Shown piece by piece: positions 26,412-35,542 of a stretch of 64,000 nt of DNA. A program made the translations under genes and the position numbers. The notes under the pieces were generated by a model that was not told where the DNA came from, made no database searches, and saw only the letters and a program-made list of their open reading frames with translations. Within the stretch, counting starts at the first letter, position 1; every line of letters starts with the position of its first letter. Location of the stretch: contig NZ_CABVPP010000021.1 of assembly GCF_902499075.1 (NCBI RefSeq), positions 1 to 64,000 of the forward strand, read 5' to 3'. The stretch comes from Burkholderia pseudomultivorans (GTDB taxonomy: Bacteria; Pseudomonadota; Gammaproteobacteria; Burkholderiales; Burkholderiaceae).

Positions 26412-27332
26412 ATGTTTTCGAATACCACCGATCTCGATCTCCGGCTCATCCGGGTCTTTCTCGCCGTCGTCGACGCACGCGGCATCACCGCCGCCGAGGC
26501 GTCGCTCGGCGTGCGGCAATCGACGATCAGCACGCAGCTGTCCGCGCTCGAGGCGCGCGTCGGCTTCAAGCTGTGCGATCGCGGACGCGGCGGCTTTCGC
26601 CTGACGTCGAAGGGCGAGCGCTTCGCGGCGACCGCGCGCACGCTGGTCGCGGCGACCTCCGAGTTCGTCGCGCGCGTGCGCGACATCGACCGCAAGCTGG
26701 TCGGCACGCTGTCGATCGGGCTGATCGGCCAGGCGCCGCTCGTCGAGAACGCGCGGCTCGCCGATGCGATCGGCGCGTTCCGCAAGCGCGACCAGGCCGT
26801 CACGTTCTCGATGAAGGTCGCGTCGCCGCAGGAGCTCGAGGAAAGCCTCGTCAACAATCAGCTCGATCTCGCGATCGGCTATTTCTGGCATCGCGTGCCG
26901 GGGCTGGTCTATACGCCGCTGTTTACCGAGGAGCAGGTGGTCTACTGCGGGCGCGGGCATCCGCTGTTCCATGCGTCGCGCCCGGTGACGGCCGACGACC
27001 TGCAGGCGCACGACTGGGTGTGGCGCACCTATCCGGTGCCGGAGGAGCAGTATCCGCTGCCCGAGCGGCGCGTGACCGCGAGCGCGGACAGCATCGAGGC
27101 CGCGACGATCCTGATCCTGTCGGGCGGCCATCTCGGCTACCTGCCCGCGCATTACGCGGAGCCGTTCGAGCAGCGCGGGCTCGTGAAGGCCGTCGGCCGT
27201 TCGACGTTCAGCTTCGACGTGCCGCTGCATCTCGCGATGAAGCGCAGCACATCCGACAAGCCGATCGTCGACGCGTTCTGCGACGACCTGCTGCGCGCAT
27301 TCAACATCAAGGCGATCGCGCTGGCGGCGTAG
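26412..27332 (+). CDS. LysR-family transcriptional regulator
   Basis: A 306-residue LysR regulator. The HTH is at residues 7-65 (LRLIRVFLAVVDARGITAAEASLGVRQSTISTQLSALEARVGF) and the effector domain runs from about 90 to 295. The ATG at 26412 gives the usual short N-terminus; 26346 and 26394 are longer alternatives. It follows the MFS gene on the same strand and is convergent with the second LuxR-type regulator. It may regulate the amine-catabolic set. Confidence 0.92.
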   Translation: MFSNTTDLDLRLIRVFLAVVDARGITAAEASLGVRQSTISTQLSALEARVGFKLCDRGRGGFRLTSKGERFAATARTLVAATSEFVARVRDIDRKLVGTLSIGLIGQAPLVENARLADAIGAFRKRDQAVTFSMKVASPQELEESLVNNQLDLAIGYFWHRVPGLVYTPLFTEEQVVYCGRGHPLFHASRPVTADDLQAHDWVWRTYPVPEEQYPLPERRVTASADSIEAATILILSGGHLGYLPAHYAEPFEQRGLVKAVGRSTFSFDVPLHLAMKRSTSDKPIVDAFCDDLLRAFNIKAIALAA

Positions 27333-27371
27333 CGCAGGCGGGCGGCGTAGCGCGTCGCCTGCATGTCACGT

Positions 27372-28202
27372 TCAACAGTCGACGAGCATCCAGTCGAACA
27401 GCTCGCGGCGCGTGCGTACGCCGAGCTTCGCGAAGGCGCGCTTCACGTACGACTCGGCGGTCGACAGCTTCACGTCGAGCTGCTGTGCGGCCTCGGGCAC
27501 CGAACGCCCGCACAGCAGCAGCCGGCAGATCTCGTGCTCGCGTCGCGACAACTGCACGTTCTGCCGTTCGAGCCGTGCATCGAAACCCGCATACGACGTC
27601 GCGTTCGTCGACACCGACGCGATGCGGCGTGCCGCGCAAGTGCGTGCATGCAGGTCGAACATCGGGAACAGCAGGTCGACCATCTGCCGGAAATGAAACA
27701 GCTCGTCGGTCGTGAACGCGGCCTGCCCTTCCGTGCGTGCGAGACCGAGCGCGTACTGCACATGCGCATTGCCGTGCACGAGCACGCATTCCTGCGCGAT
27801 GCCGGGCTCGTCGAAGATCCGCCGGCGGAAGTCGCCGTGCGCGAGCCCGTCGATATGACGCTGCACGAGCAGCGTGCCGGCCTTGCCGCGCAGCGGCGCG
27901 AACAGCGGATCGACGTGACAGTAGTCCTGGTAATAGAGATCCATCACGCGCAGCGTGTCCGCTGCGAAGCGCAGGCTGCCGCTGCCGAGCCATTCGACGA
28001 CGTAGCCCGACGTGCTGCCGGTGTCGGTGCGCCAGCGTTCGAGATGCACGGCGTCGGCGGCGATGCTGTCGTTGACGAACGCGGTGACCGCCGCGACGAA
28101 TCCCGGCGTGCCGACCGCGCGAATCGTCGCGCCGAGCGAGCCGGGACGCACGCCGATCAGGTAGTGGCCGTGGGCGGCCGGGTCGGGATGAAGAAATCGC
28201 AT
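27372..28202 (-). CDS. LuxR-type HTH transcriptional regulator (paralogue 2)
   Basis: A 276-residue paralogue of the regulator at 21973-22830. The C-terminal HTH (about 210-270: LSRREHEICRLLLCGRSVPEAAQQLDVKLSTAESYVKRAFAKLGVRTRRELFDW) is closely similar, and the N-terminal sensory domain shares spaced motifs such as 'YY..Y...DPLFA.LRGK.GT.LV'. It is divergent from the amidohydrolase gene with copy 2 of the 28-bp element between them. The start at 28202 was chosen because the longer reading to 28403 would run through that element. Confidence 0.88.
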   Translation of the reverse strand: MRFLHPDPAAHGHYLIGVRPGSLGATIRAVGTPGFVAAVTAFVNDSIAADAVHLERWRTDTGSTSGYVVEWLGSGSLRFAADTLRVMDLYYQDYCHVDPLFAPLRGKAGTLLVQRHIDGLAHGDFRRRIFDEPGIAQECVLVHGNAHVQYALGLARTEGQAAFTTDELFHFRQMVDLLFPMFDLHARTCAARRIASVSTNATSYAGFDARLERQNVQLSRREHEICRLLLCGRSVPEAAQQLDVKLSTAESYVKRAFAKLGVRTRRELFDWMLVDC

Positions 28203-28315
28203 GATCGGACCGGGGCGGACGAGTGACAGGGCGACGTTACGCGAACCGCGCGCACGCGTCAGCCGGGAATTTACCGGATAAAAAATCCGCCGTCGCGCGC
28301 CGCGGGAATGTTCGA

Positions 28316-28343
28316 AAGCCCCTGTTTCGGGGGGGCAGACCGG
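28316..28343 (+). promoter_or_regulatory. 28-bp shared promoter element, copy 2, with -10
   Basis: AAGCCCCTGTTTC, seven G, then CAGACCGG. Fourteen bases later comes CTATAGT (28358-28364), a good -10. The element thus covers the -35 position, as expected for an activator site. The amidohydrolase ATG is 58 bases downstream. Confidence 0.6.
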
Positions 28344-28401
28344 CGCGAATCGTCTGCCTATAGTGAAAGCGCTTCGAAACCCGAGACAGAAAGGACTGGC
28401 C

Positions 28402-30126
28402 ATGCAGATTCAACCGACGCCCGCCGCGACGACGCCCGCGGATTTCGTTCTGACCAACGCGAAGGTCTACACCGTCGATTCGCACCGGCCGTGGGCGCAG
28501 GCCATTGCCGTGCGCGACGGACGGATCGTCCATGTCGGCGACACGGCGGCCGTGCAGGCCCATGTCGGCGCGAACACGAAGGTCGTCGATGCGGGCGGCC
28601 GGCTCGTGCTGCCGGGCTTCGTCGAATCGCACTGGCACTTCGAGACGACCGCGTTCGCATTCCAGGCCTTCGTGAACTACGAGGATCCGCAGCAGGTGCT
28701 CGACGCGCTGCGTGCGTACGTCGATGCGCATCCCGACGAACCGGCGATCACCGGAATGGGCTGGATCCAGGCGACGATTCCGCCGCAGATGCTGCGCAAG
28801 GAGACGCTCGACGCGATCTGCGCCGATCGCCCGGTGTGCCTGCTGTCGACCGATTTCCATTCGATGTGGGTGAACTCGAAGGCGCTGGAGATCGCGCGCA
28901 TCGACGCGTCGACGCCGCCGGTGCAGGAAGGCGCGAGCTGGTTCGAGAAGGATCCGGCGACGGGCGAGCCGACCGGCCTCGTCGTCGACGGCGCCGCGTA
29001 TTCGCTGCTGATGCAGCGGATCAGCGCGGCCGGCCTGATGCCGACCGGCATCGACCTGTACCTGAAGTCGATTCCGCCGTGGCAGCAAAAGCTGTGCGCG
29101 GCCGGCGTGACGACCGTGTTCGACGCAGGCTTCTTCGACGCGAGCGGCGACCAGTCGCTGCTGTTCGACACGCTGCAGACGATGGAGCGCGCGGGCGATC
29201 TGAAGCTGCGCGTGGTCGGCAGCGTCGCGGTGATCGGCGACATCGACGATCCGGTCGGCACGCTGGTCCGATACCGCGAGCGGTACGATTCGCCGCTCGT
29301 GAAGGCGCGCGCGCTGAAGCTGTTCCTCGACGGCACCGAGGCGAACCACACCGCGTACCTGCTCGAACCCTATGCGGACCGCCCGGACACCTGCGGCGCG
29401 CCGACGATGCCGGCCGACACGTTCAATCGCTATCTCGTCGAAGCCGATCGCGCGAACGCGAACGTGATGGTCCATTGCGTCGGCGACGCGGCCGTGCGCA
29501 TGGCGCTCGATGGCTTCGAGCAGGTCAACCGCTCGAATCCGCCGCGCGATCGCCGCCACGTGATCACGCACGCGTTCCTCACGCATCCGGACGACATCCC
29601 GCGCTTCCGCCGCGCGGGCGTGATGGCGAACACGCAACTGCAATGGGGCGTCGTCGATGCTTATACCGAGCAGCTGCGCGATCACTACGGTCACGCACGC
29701 TGGAGCAACATGTACAAGTTCCGCACGTTCCTCGACGAAGGCGTGACGGTGTCGATCGGGATGGACGGCCTCGCGTGCCAGTGCCGCTGCCAGCACAAGC
29801 CGCTCGAACACATCGAGTCGGGCCACACGCGCCAGCTCGCGGGCGAGCCGCACGCGCCGGTGTTCCCGGACATCGCCGAGCGCCTGAGCATTCCGCAGCT
29901 GATCGCCGCGTACACGATCCACGGTGCGTACCAGCTCGGGATGGAGCACGAGATCGGATCGCTGACACCGGGCAAGCGCGCGGATCTCGTCGTGCTCGAG
30001 AACGACCTGTTCGAGGTCGGCCAGTACGACATCGGCCGCATCGACGTCGCGCTGACGATGATGGATGGCAGCATCACGCACGTCGGCGACGCGTTCGGTG
30101 CGCGCGCGGGGATCGCAGCGGCCTGA
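28402..30126 (+). CDS. Amidohydrolase family protein (YtcJ-like metal-dependent hydrolase)
   Basis: A 574-residue amidohydrolase. Residues 1-60 form the start of the beta-sandwich domain, and the first metal motif is present as ESHWHFE, an H-x-H variant (about 75-81). Downstream His residues appear in 'VMVHCVGD' and 'HVITHAFL', and a C-terminal 'LTPGKRADLVVLENDLFEV' closes the sandwich. This layout is the amidohydrolase-3/YtcJ group, which cleaves amide bonds; the substrate is unknown. The promoter carries the shared 28-bp element, so it is probably co-regulated with the amine oxidase and polyamine-binding genes. Confidence 0.88.
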   Translation: MQIQPTPAATTPADFVLTNAKVYTVDSHRPWAQAIAVRDGRIVHVGDTAAVQAHVGANTKVVDAGGRLVLPGFVESHWHFETTAFAFQAFVNYEDPQQVLDALRAYVDAHPDEPAITGMGWIQATIPPQMLRKETLDAICADRPVCLLSTDFHSMWVNSKALEIARIDASTPPVQEGASWFEKDPATGEPTGLVVDGAAYSLLMQRISAAGLMPTGIDLYLKSIPPWQQKLCAAGVTTVFDAGFFDASGDQSLLFDTLQTMERAGDLKLRVVGSVAVIGDIDDPVGTLVRYRERYDSPLVKARALKLFLDGTEANHTAYLLEPYADRPDTCGAPTMPADTFNRYLVEADRANANVMVHCVGDAAVRMALDGFEQVNRSNPPRDRRHVITHAFLTHPDDIPRFRRAGVMANTQLQWGVVDAYTEQLRDHYGHARWSNMYKFRTFLDEGVTVSIGMDGLACQCRCQHKPLEHIESGHTRQLAGEPHAPVFPDIAERLSIPQLIAAYTIHGAYQLGMEHEIGSLTPGKRADLVVLENDLFEVGQYDIGRIDVALTMMDGSITHVGDAFGARAGIAAA

Positions 30127-30228
30127 ACGGCGACAATCTGACGGAGCGGCGACGTCGTCTTTCAAATCGCTTCCGTCCTGTTGTGTCGCGACGCATCCCG
30201 TGCATGCCGGAGGCGTCGATTGTGCGGC

Positions 30229-30256
30229 GTGTCCCCCTATTGGCAGGGCAGACCGG
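30229..30256 (+). promoter_or_regulatory. 28-bp shared promoter element, copy 3
   Basis: GTGTCCCCCTATTGGC, then AGGGCAGACCGG. Fourteen bases later CTACATT (30271-30277) takes the place of the CTATAGT of copy 2. It lies 73 bases before the polyamine-binding protein ATG. Confidence 0.6.
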
Positions 30257-30328
30257 CCAATTTCCTCTGGCTACATTTTTCCGGACTGCCGTTCAGGCGA
30301 ACGGATCACGATATCGACGGAGGAAACC

Positions 30329-31444
30329 ATGGCAGGGGATTGGAACAAGCATCTGAGAACGGCATGCGCGGCGCTCGCGCTGGGCGGCATCGCGTGCTAC
30401 GGCGCGCCGCCCGCGCGGGCGGCGGAAGTCGTCAACGTGTACAACTGGGGCAACTCGATCGGCAAGGACACGGTCGCGAACTTCGAGAAGGCGACCGGCA
30501 TCAAGGTCGTCTATCAGGAGTTCGATTCGAACGAGACGCTGCAGGCGAAGCTGCTGTCGGGCACCTCGGGCTACGACGTCGTCGTACCGTCCGACATCTT
30601 CTGGGCGCGCCAGCTGCAGGCCGGCATCTTCCGCAAGATCGACAAGAGCCAGGTGCCGAACTACGGGCTGCTCGACCCGGAAATCATGAAGGTGCTGTCG
30701 AAGGACGATCCGGGCAACCAGTTCGGCATTCCGTGGACGTGGGGCACGGACGGGCTCGGGATCAACGTCGAGAAGGTCAAGGCCGCGCTCGGCAACGACG
30801 CGCCGCTCGACAGCTGGGCGCTGCTGTTCGACCCGAAGTACGCGCAGAAGCTCAAGCGCTGCGGCGTGTCGGTGCTCGATTCGCCAGTCGACGCGTTCGG
30901 GATGGCGTTCGTGTACCTGAAGAAGGATCCGAACACGACCAACCCGGCCGACTACCAGGCCGCCTACGAGCTGCTGAAGACGGTGCGGCCGTACATCACG
31001 CAGTTCAATTCGAGCAGCTACATCAACGACCTCGCGGGCGGCGACGTGTGCCTCGCGCTCGGCTGGTCGGGCGACGTGAACTCCGCGCGCATCGCGGCCG
31101 CGTCCGCGAAGAAGCCGTATCACATCAAGTATGTGATCCCGACCGAAGGTAGCGCGATGTGGTTCGACATGATGGCGATCCCGAAGGACGCGCCGCACCC
31201 TGACGCCGCACTGAGGTTCATCAACTTCGTGCTGTCGGAGAAGGAGAGTGCGAACCTGACCAACGACACGTCGTATCCGTCGGCCGTGCCGTCGTCGAGG
31301 CGCCTCGTGCGCGCCGAGGTGACGAGCGACCCGGCCGTGTTTCCGCCGGCCGACGTGATCCGCAAGCTGAGCCTCAGCAAGCCGATCCCGCCTGACCTGA
31401 TGCGTCTGCAGAACCGTCTCTGGACCCGGCTGAAGACCGAGTAA
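30329..31444 (+). CDS. Polyamine-binding periplasmic protein (PotF/PotD-like)
   Basis: A 371-residue solute-binding protein. The Sec signal has a core at about 12-25 with cleavage after ARA near residue 32, and the mature start EVVNVYNWGNSIGKDTVANFEKATGIKVVYQEFDSNE is the hallmark of PotF/PotD. Later 'GIPWTWGTDGLGINVEKV' and 'LALGWSGDVNSA' are ligand-pocket segments of the family. A strong Shine-Dalgarno GGAGGAA precedes the ATG. There is no permease here; the ATPase and permeases at 4492-7482 are the natural partners. Putrescine or a related polyamine is the likely ligand. Confidence 0.93.
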   Translation: MAGDWNKHLRTACAALALGGIACYGAPPARAAEVVNVYNWGNSIGKDTVANFEKATGIKVVYQEFDSNETLQAKLLSGTSGYDVVVPSDIFWARQLQAGIFRKIDKSQVPNYGLLDPEIMKVLSKDDPGNQFGIPWTWGTDGLGINVEKVKAALGNDAPLDSWALLFDPKYAQKLKRCGVSVLDSPVDAFGMAFVYLKKDPNTTNPADYQAAYELLKTVRPYITQFNSSSYINDLAGGDVCLALGWSGDVNSARIAAASAKKPYHIKYVIPTEGSAMWFDMMAIPKDAPHPDAALRFINFVLSEKESANLTNDTSYPSAVPSSRRLVRAEVTSDPAVFPPADVIRKLSLSKPIPPDLMRLQNRLWTRLKTE

Positions 31445-31533
31445 GCCGGCTCCCTTTCCCCCGATTTCCCGCGCGTGCCCCGCCGCCATCGGCGGCGGGC
31501 GGGGGCGCGCGCGTCCCTACGATCACCGATCCC

Positions 31534-33108
31534 ATGAAAATCAAACATATGACGGCGTTGTGCCTGCTCGCGTTCGAAGCGGCCACGGCATCCGCCCACA
31601 CGCCGCGGCAGACCACCGACGCGAGCAAGATGAAGGCGCTGGAGGCGCAGGTCGCCGCGCTGCAACGGCAAGTGAACGAACTGCGCGCAAGCATCGTCGC
31701 GTCCGGAGCGCCCGCTTCGGGCAACCCCACACCGGGCGCCGCGAAAATCGGCACGATCAACACGGCTGCCGCCGAGGGGCCGCCGTCCGGTTCGGCGCCC
31801 GCGTTCACGAACGACGACCTGCAGCAGATGCGCGAGCAGATCGCGAACGCATCGCTGAAGGTCGACACGCTGCAGGAAGCGGCGACCACCGGCCCGCTCG
31901 CGGGCCTGAGCATCACCGGCTATGTCGATCCGCTGTACCTGTACAACCGCGCGCAGCACTCGGCGGGTTTCCAGTTCCTGAACCACGATCCGGGCGCGTA
32001 CGACTACTTCAACAGCACGATCGGCGACGTCTATCTCGACATCAAGAAGACCTTCGGCGTCGGGCCGATGGCGCCGTCGGCCGAGATCGTGATCCAGCCG
32101 AACCGCGGCTTCGGCAACGTGTTCAGCAATGCGCACGGCGGCGTCGGCAACAACATCGTCACGCAGGCGCAGGTCAACGTACCGCTCAGCACGACGAGGA
32201 CCTTCGAGGCCGGGATGATGACGAGTCTGGCCGGCTACGAGGTGCAGCCGTCGACGCAGATGCTGACGCTCACGCACGGGCTGCTGTACGACTTCAGCGA
32301 ACCGGGCAACCTCGTCGGCATCGGGCTGAAGGGCTCGAACGCGGCGATGACGCGCTTCTGGCAGGTGATCGTCGGCAACGAGGTGCTGCGCACCGCTGGC
32401 GCGATCGCGAACGCGGCGAACAACACGACCAAGAGCAACTGGACGCCGACCATTACCGCGCGCTTCGACAACGCGACGTCGACCGCGTTCGACTTCGGCG
32501 TTTCGGGGATGCTCGGCCGGCAGTCGCTGTTCTCGCCGTGCCCGGATGCGGGCGGCTACGGCTACCAGTGCAACGGGTCGTCGCCGACCGGCTTGTACAA
32601 GTACGTCGAAGCCGACATGACCTATACGCACGACAAGACGCAGGTCAACGCGCAGGTCGACTACGGCGAACTGCAGAAGGGCGCATGGAACGGCGGCACC
32701 GCGCGCTGGTACGGGATGTCGCTGCTCGGCCATACGAAGTGGACGTCGTCGTGGGTCGGCAGGATGGGCGCGACGCTGCGCTTCGACTATCTGAACAATA
32801 CGTCGAACGGCGGCGGCGGCACCAACATCCAGTATGGGCTCGCGGGTGGCAATCCGGCGGTGAACGGCTCGAGCGGCTTCGGCATCGATCCGGCGTGCTT
32901 CCAGAACTCGGCGTCGAACGGCACCGAGTGCAAGGGCGCGCAACGCTATGCGATCACGGCCGACCTGCTGTTCTATCCGACCGAGCAGATCACCGTGAAG
33001 CTCGAGTACCGCCACGACGCGGCGAACCATCCGGTGTTCCTGAAGAGCAACGGTTCCTACTCGCGCAGCAACGACCTCGCCGGGATGCAGTTCATCTACT
33101 CGTTTTGA
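31534..33108 (+). CDS. DUF3138-type outer-membrane beta-barrel protein
   Basis: A 524-residue exported protein. The signal peptide is residues 1-21, followed by a short coiled coil (about 30-55, MKALEAQVAALQRQVNELRASI) and a linker. From about residue 125 alternating aromatic/small strands typical of a beta-barrel run to a terminal Phe (MQFIYSF). This is the plan of the DUF3138/OmpL-like proteins of Burkholderia. It probably serves as the outer-membrane channel for the substrate handled by the preceding polyamine-binding protein; that link rests on position only. Confidence 0.82.
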   Translation: MKIKHMTALCLLAFEAATASAHTPRQTTDASKMKALEAQVAALQRQVNELRASIVASGAPASGNPTPGAAKIGTINTAAAEGPPSGSAPAFTNDDLQQMREQIANASLKVDTLQEAATTGPLAGLSITGYVDPLYLYNRAQHSAGFQFLNHDPGAYDYFNSTIGDVYLDIKKTFGVGPMAPSAEIVIQPNRGFGNVFSNAHGGVGNNIVTQAQVNVPLSTTRTFEAGMMTSLAGYEVQPSTQMLTLTHGLLYDFSEPGNLVGIGLKGSNAAMTRFWQVIVGNEVLRTAGAIANAANNTTKSNWTPTITARFDNATSTAFDFGVSGMLGRQSLFSPCPDAGGYGYQCNGSSPTGLYKYVEADMTYTHDKTQVNAQVDYGELQKGAWNGGTARWYGMSLLGHTKWTSSWVGRMGATLRFDYLNNTSNGGGGTNIQYGLAGGNPAVNGSSGFGIDPACFQNSASNGTECKGAQRYAITADLLFYPTEQITVKLEYRHDAANHPVFLKSNGSYSRSNDLAGMQFIYSF

Positions 33109-33143
33109 GTGAGGACGTGTCTGCTTCCGCTTCCGCCGACGCG

Positions 33144-34118
33144 CTACGCACGCGCGGCGGCGCGGGCCGCCTCCGGATCGAGCGGCGGCAGCGGCGTGCC
33201 GTGCGGCGCGAGCTGGAGGCCGAGCGCCTGCAACTGCTCGCGCAGGAACTGGATGAACACGCGCACCTTGCGCGTGTGGCGGCGATGCGGCAGGAACAGC
33301 ACGTGAATCCACGGGCCGAATGCGCTCGTCTCGCGCGACAGCTCGGTCGGCACCTCGACCAGGTCGCCTTGCGAGAGATAGCGCGCGACGCTCCACGCGG
33401 GCGCGAACTGCAGCCCGTGGCCGTCGAGCAGGCACGCGAGCAGGAAGTCGTAGTTGCCGCTCGACAGCCGCGGCGTCGGCTGCTTCACGCGGACGCGCTC
33501 GCCGTCGCGGCCGATCCACCAGAAATGCCGGTTGATCAGCGGATGGCGGAAGATCAGCCAGTCGTGCGTCTGGTAGTTGTCGAGCGTCACGTCGCCGCCG
33601 CGGCGCGCGAGATACGCGGGGCTCGCGCACAGCACGAGGCGGTTTTCGAGCAGCGGCTGTGCGATCACGTCGGGCAGGTCGGTCGGCCCGTCGCGCAGCG
33701 ACAGATCGTAGCTGCCGTCGAGCGGATCGGCTTCGGTCATCTCGACTTCCAGGCGCACCAGCGGATGCTCGCGCATGAAGCGGCAGCACACCTGCGTGAA
33801 GAAGGCCGGCCCGAATGCAGGCGACGTCGCGATTCGCAGGTTGCCGCGCAGTTCGTGCTGCAACTGCTCGACTTCCTCGCCGGCGAGCTGCAGCTGCATC
33901 AGCGCCTGACGCGCGGCATCGAGATAGAGATGGCCGGCTTCGGTCAGCGCCATGCGTCGCGTCGTGCGCTCGAACAGGCGCGCGCCGAGCTCGGCTTCGA
34001 GCTGCGTGACGCCTTTCGTCACCGCCGACGGCGTCTTGCCGAGCTGTTCGGCGGCACGGCTGAAGCCGCCATGCTCGGCCGTCGCGACGAACATCGTGAG
34101 CGCGGTCATCTTGTCCAT
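33144..34118 (-). CDS. LysR-family transcriptional regulator
   Basis: A 324-residue LysR regulator. The N-terminal HTH (residues 1-60, MDKMTALTMFVATAEHGGFSRAAEQLGKTPSAVTKGVTQLEAELGARLFERTTR) and 'RMALTEAGHLYLD' are typical of the CrgA/AaeR-like subgroup. The C-terminus is Ala/Pro-rich. It is divergent from the C45 gene at 34399 across a 280-base gap and may regulate it. Confidence 0.92.
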   Translation of the reverse strand: MDKMTALTMFVATAEHGGFSRAAEQLGKTPSAVTKGVTQLEAELGARLFERTTRRMALTEAGHLYLDAARQALMQLQLAGEEVEQLQHELRGNLRIATSPAFGPAFFTQVCCRFMREHPLVRLEVEMTEADPLDGSYDLSLRDGPTDLPDVIAQPLLENRLVLCASPAYLARRGGDVTLDNYQTHDWLIFRHPLINRHFWWIGRDGERVRVKQPTPRLSSGNYDFLLACLLDGHGLQFAPAWSVARYLSQGDLVEVPTELSRETSAFGPWIHVLFLPHRRHTRKVRVFIQFLREQLQALGLQLAPHGTPLPPLDPEAARAAARA

Positions 34119-34398
34119 TGAATCTATTCCTGACAGGCACAGAAGTTATGCAAAAACCGGGCGCGACCGGCGGCGACGCTTCCGTTAGGCTGGTTCCCCG
34201 GGCGGTTGCGCAAGCATCGCGTGCGACGCGTGCCGGCCGCGTGAGGATACGATGGATCGCGCGCCCATTCACGCATCCGTCGACGAACGGACGCGCCGCG
34301 ACCGTGCGGTCCGATTTCCGGCGCGCACAGCGATGCGTGCCGCATGACATTCCGGGCCGAGCCGCGCTCGGCCCTCATCCGAACCAGGAGACTTCATC

Positions 34399-35475
34399 GT
34401 GAAGCTGCATACTTTCGTGACCGACATCACCGATCCGCGCGAACGCGGCCGCCAGCTCGGCGAGCGTTTCGCACCGCAGATCCGGCAGACGGTCGCGCGC
34501 TATCTCGCGTTCTTTCCGAAGCTCGGCATCGATCCGCTGCGTGCGCGGCAGATCGGCGAGGCGAGCCTCGCGTCGCTCGAAGCGTGGTGTCCGGAGCTCG
34601 CCGACGAAGTGCAGGCGATCGCGAACGGCGTCGACCTGCCGCGCTGGCAGCTCGCGTGCCTGAACGCGCGCACCGAAATTCTCGCGACCGCACCCGCGTC
34701 GACCGAAGGCGAGTGCTCGACGACCGTCCATGCGCCGGCCGGCACGCAGGTGCCGCGCACGCTGCAAACCTGGGACTGGCACGACAGCCTCGCGCCCGAT
34801 GGGTTGCTGATGCAGTTCGCGACGCGTCACAGCCGCACCGTCAAGCTGTTCACCGAATGCGGGATGCTCGCGAAGCTCGGCGTGAACAGCGCGGGGCTCG
34901 GGCTGCACTTCAACATCCTGCATCACGCGAGCGACAACGACAGCGCGGGCGTGCCTGTGCACGCGATCGCGCGACGCCTGCTCGAGGAGGCGACCACGGT
35001 GCAGGAGGCGATCGAGCTGGCGCGCAGCGCGCGCGTGAGCGCGTCGACGGTGCTGACCGTGTTCACGCGGCACGACGCGAACCCGCGCGCGGCGAGCATC
35101 GAACTGAGCCCTGCCGGCGTCGGTGTCGTGGTGCCGCGCGCGGACGGCTGGCTGCTGCATACGAACCACTTCCTCGATCGCGCGCTGAGCGGCGGCGAAT
35201 GCATGCCCGACAGCTCGACGACGCGCGAGCGCTTCGCGCACCTGAACGAGGTCGTGAACGGGATGACGAGCGCCGACGTGCGCGAGCGTGCAGCGGCGAT
35301 GTGCGGCGCGGCCGGCGATCAGGCCGTGGTGTGCTTCCATCCCGACCTGTCGATGCCCGACACCGAGCGCTGGGAAACGCTGCTGACCGTCGGCATCGAC
35401 ACCGACGGCTGCGCGCTCGAATACGCGGCCGGCAATCCGCACGATCTCGCGCGCGACGGGTTCCAGCGGTTCTGA
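34399..35475 (+). CDS. C45-family autoproteolytic acyltransferase/hydrolase
   Basis: A 358-residue Ntn-hydrolase of the C45 group (acyl-CoA:6-aminopenicillanic acid acyltransferase-like). The nucleophile after self-cleavage is Cys106 in EGECSTTV; the following segments 'TLQTWDWHD' and 'KLFTECGMLAKLGVNSAGLGLHFNIL' are the conserved core. The protein has no signal peptide, so it acts in the cytoplasm on an N-acyl or peptide amide. The physiological substrate is unknown. It is divergent from a LysR gene and convergent with an MFS transporter. Confidence 0.88.
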   Translation: MKLHTFVTDITDPRERGRQLGERFAPQIRQTVARYLAFFPKLGIDPLRARQIGEASLASLEAWCPELADEVQAIANGVDLPRWQLACLNARTEILATAPASTEGECSTTVHAPAGTQVPRTLQTWDWHDSLAPDGLLMQFATRHSRTVKLFTECGMLAKLGVNSAGLGLHFNILHHASDNDSAGVPVHAIARRLLEEATTVQEAIELARSARVSASTVLTVFTRHDANPRAASIELSPAGVGVVVPRADGWLLHTNHFLDRALSGGECMPDSSTTRERFAHLNEVVNGMTSADVRERAAAMCGAAGDQAVVCFHPDLSMPDTERWETLLTVGIDTDGCALEYAAGNPHDLARDGFQRF

Positions 35476-35501
35476 CGCATGCGCGTCCATTGCGCGGGCG
35501 T

Positions 35502-35527
35502 GCGCCGTCGCAGCGATGCGACGGCGC
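35502..35527. terminator. Bidirectional hairpin between convergent genes
   Basis: Ten perfect pairs GCGCCGTCGC / GCGACGGCGC with loop AGCGAT, located midway between the C45 gene and the convergent MFS gene. There are no T runs. Confidence 0.5.
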
Positions 35528-35542
35528 GCCCGTCGATGCGGC

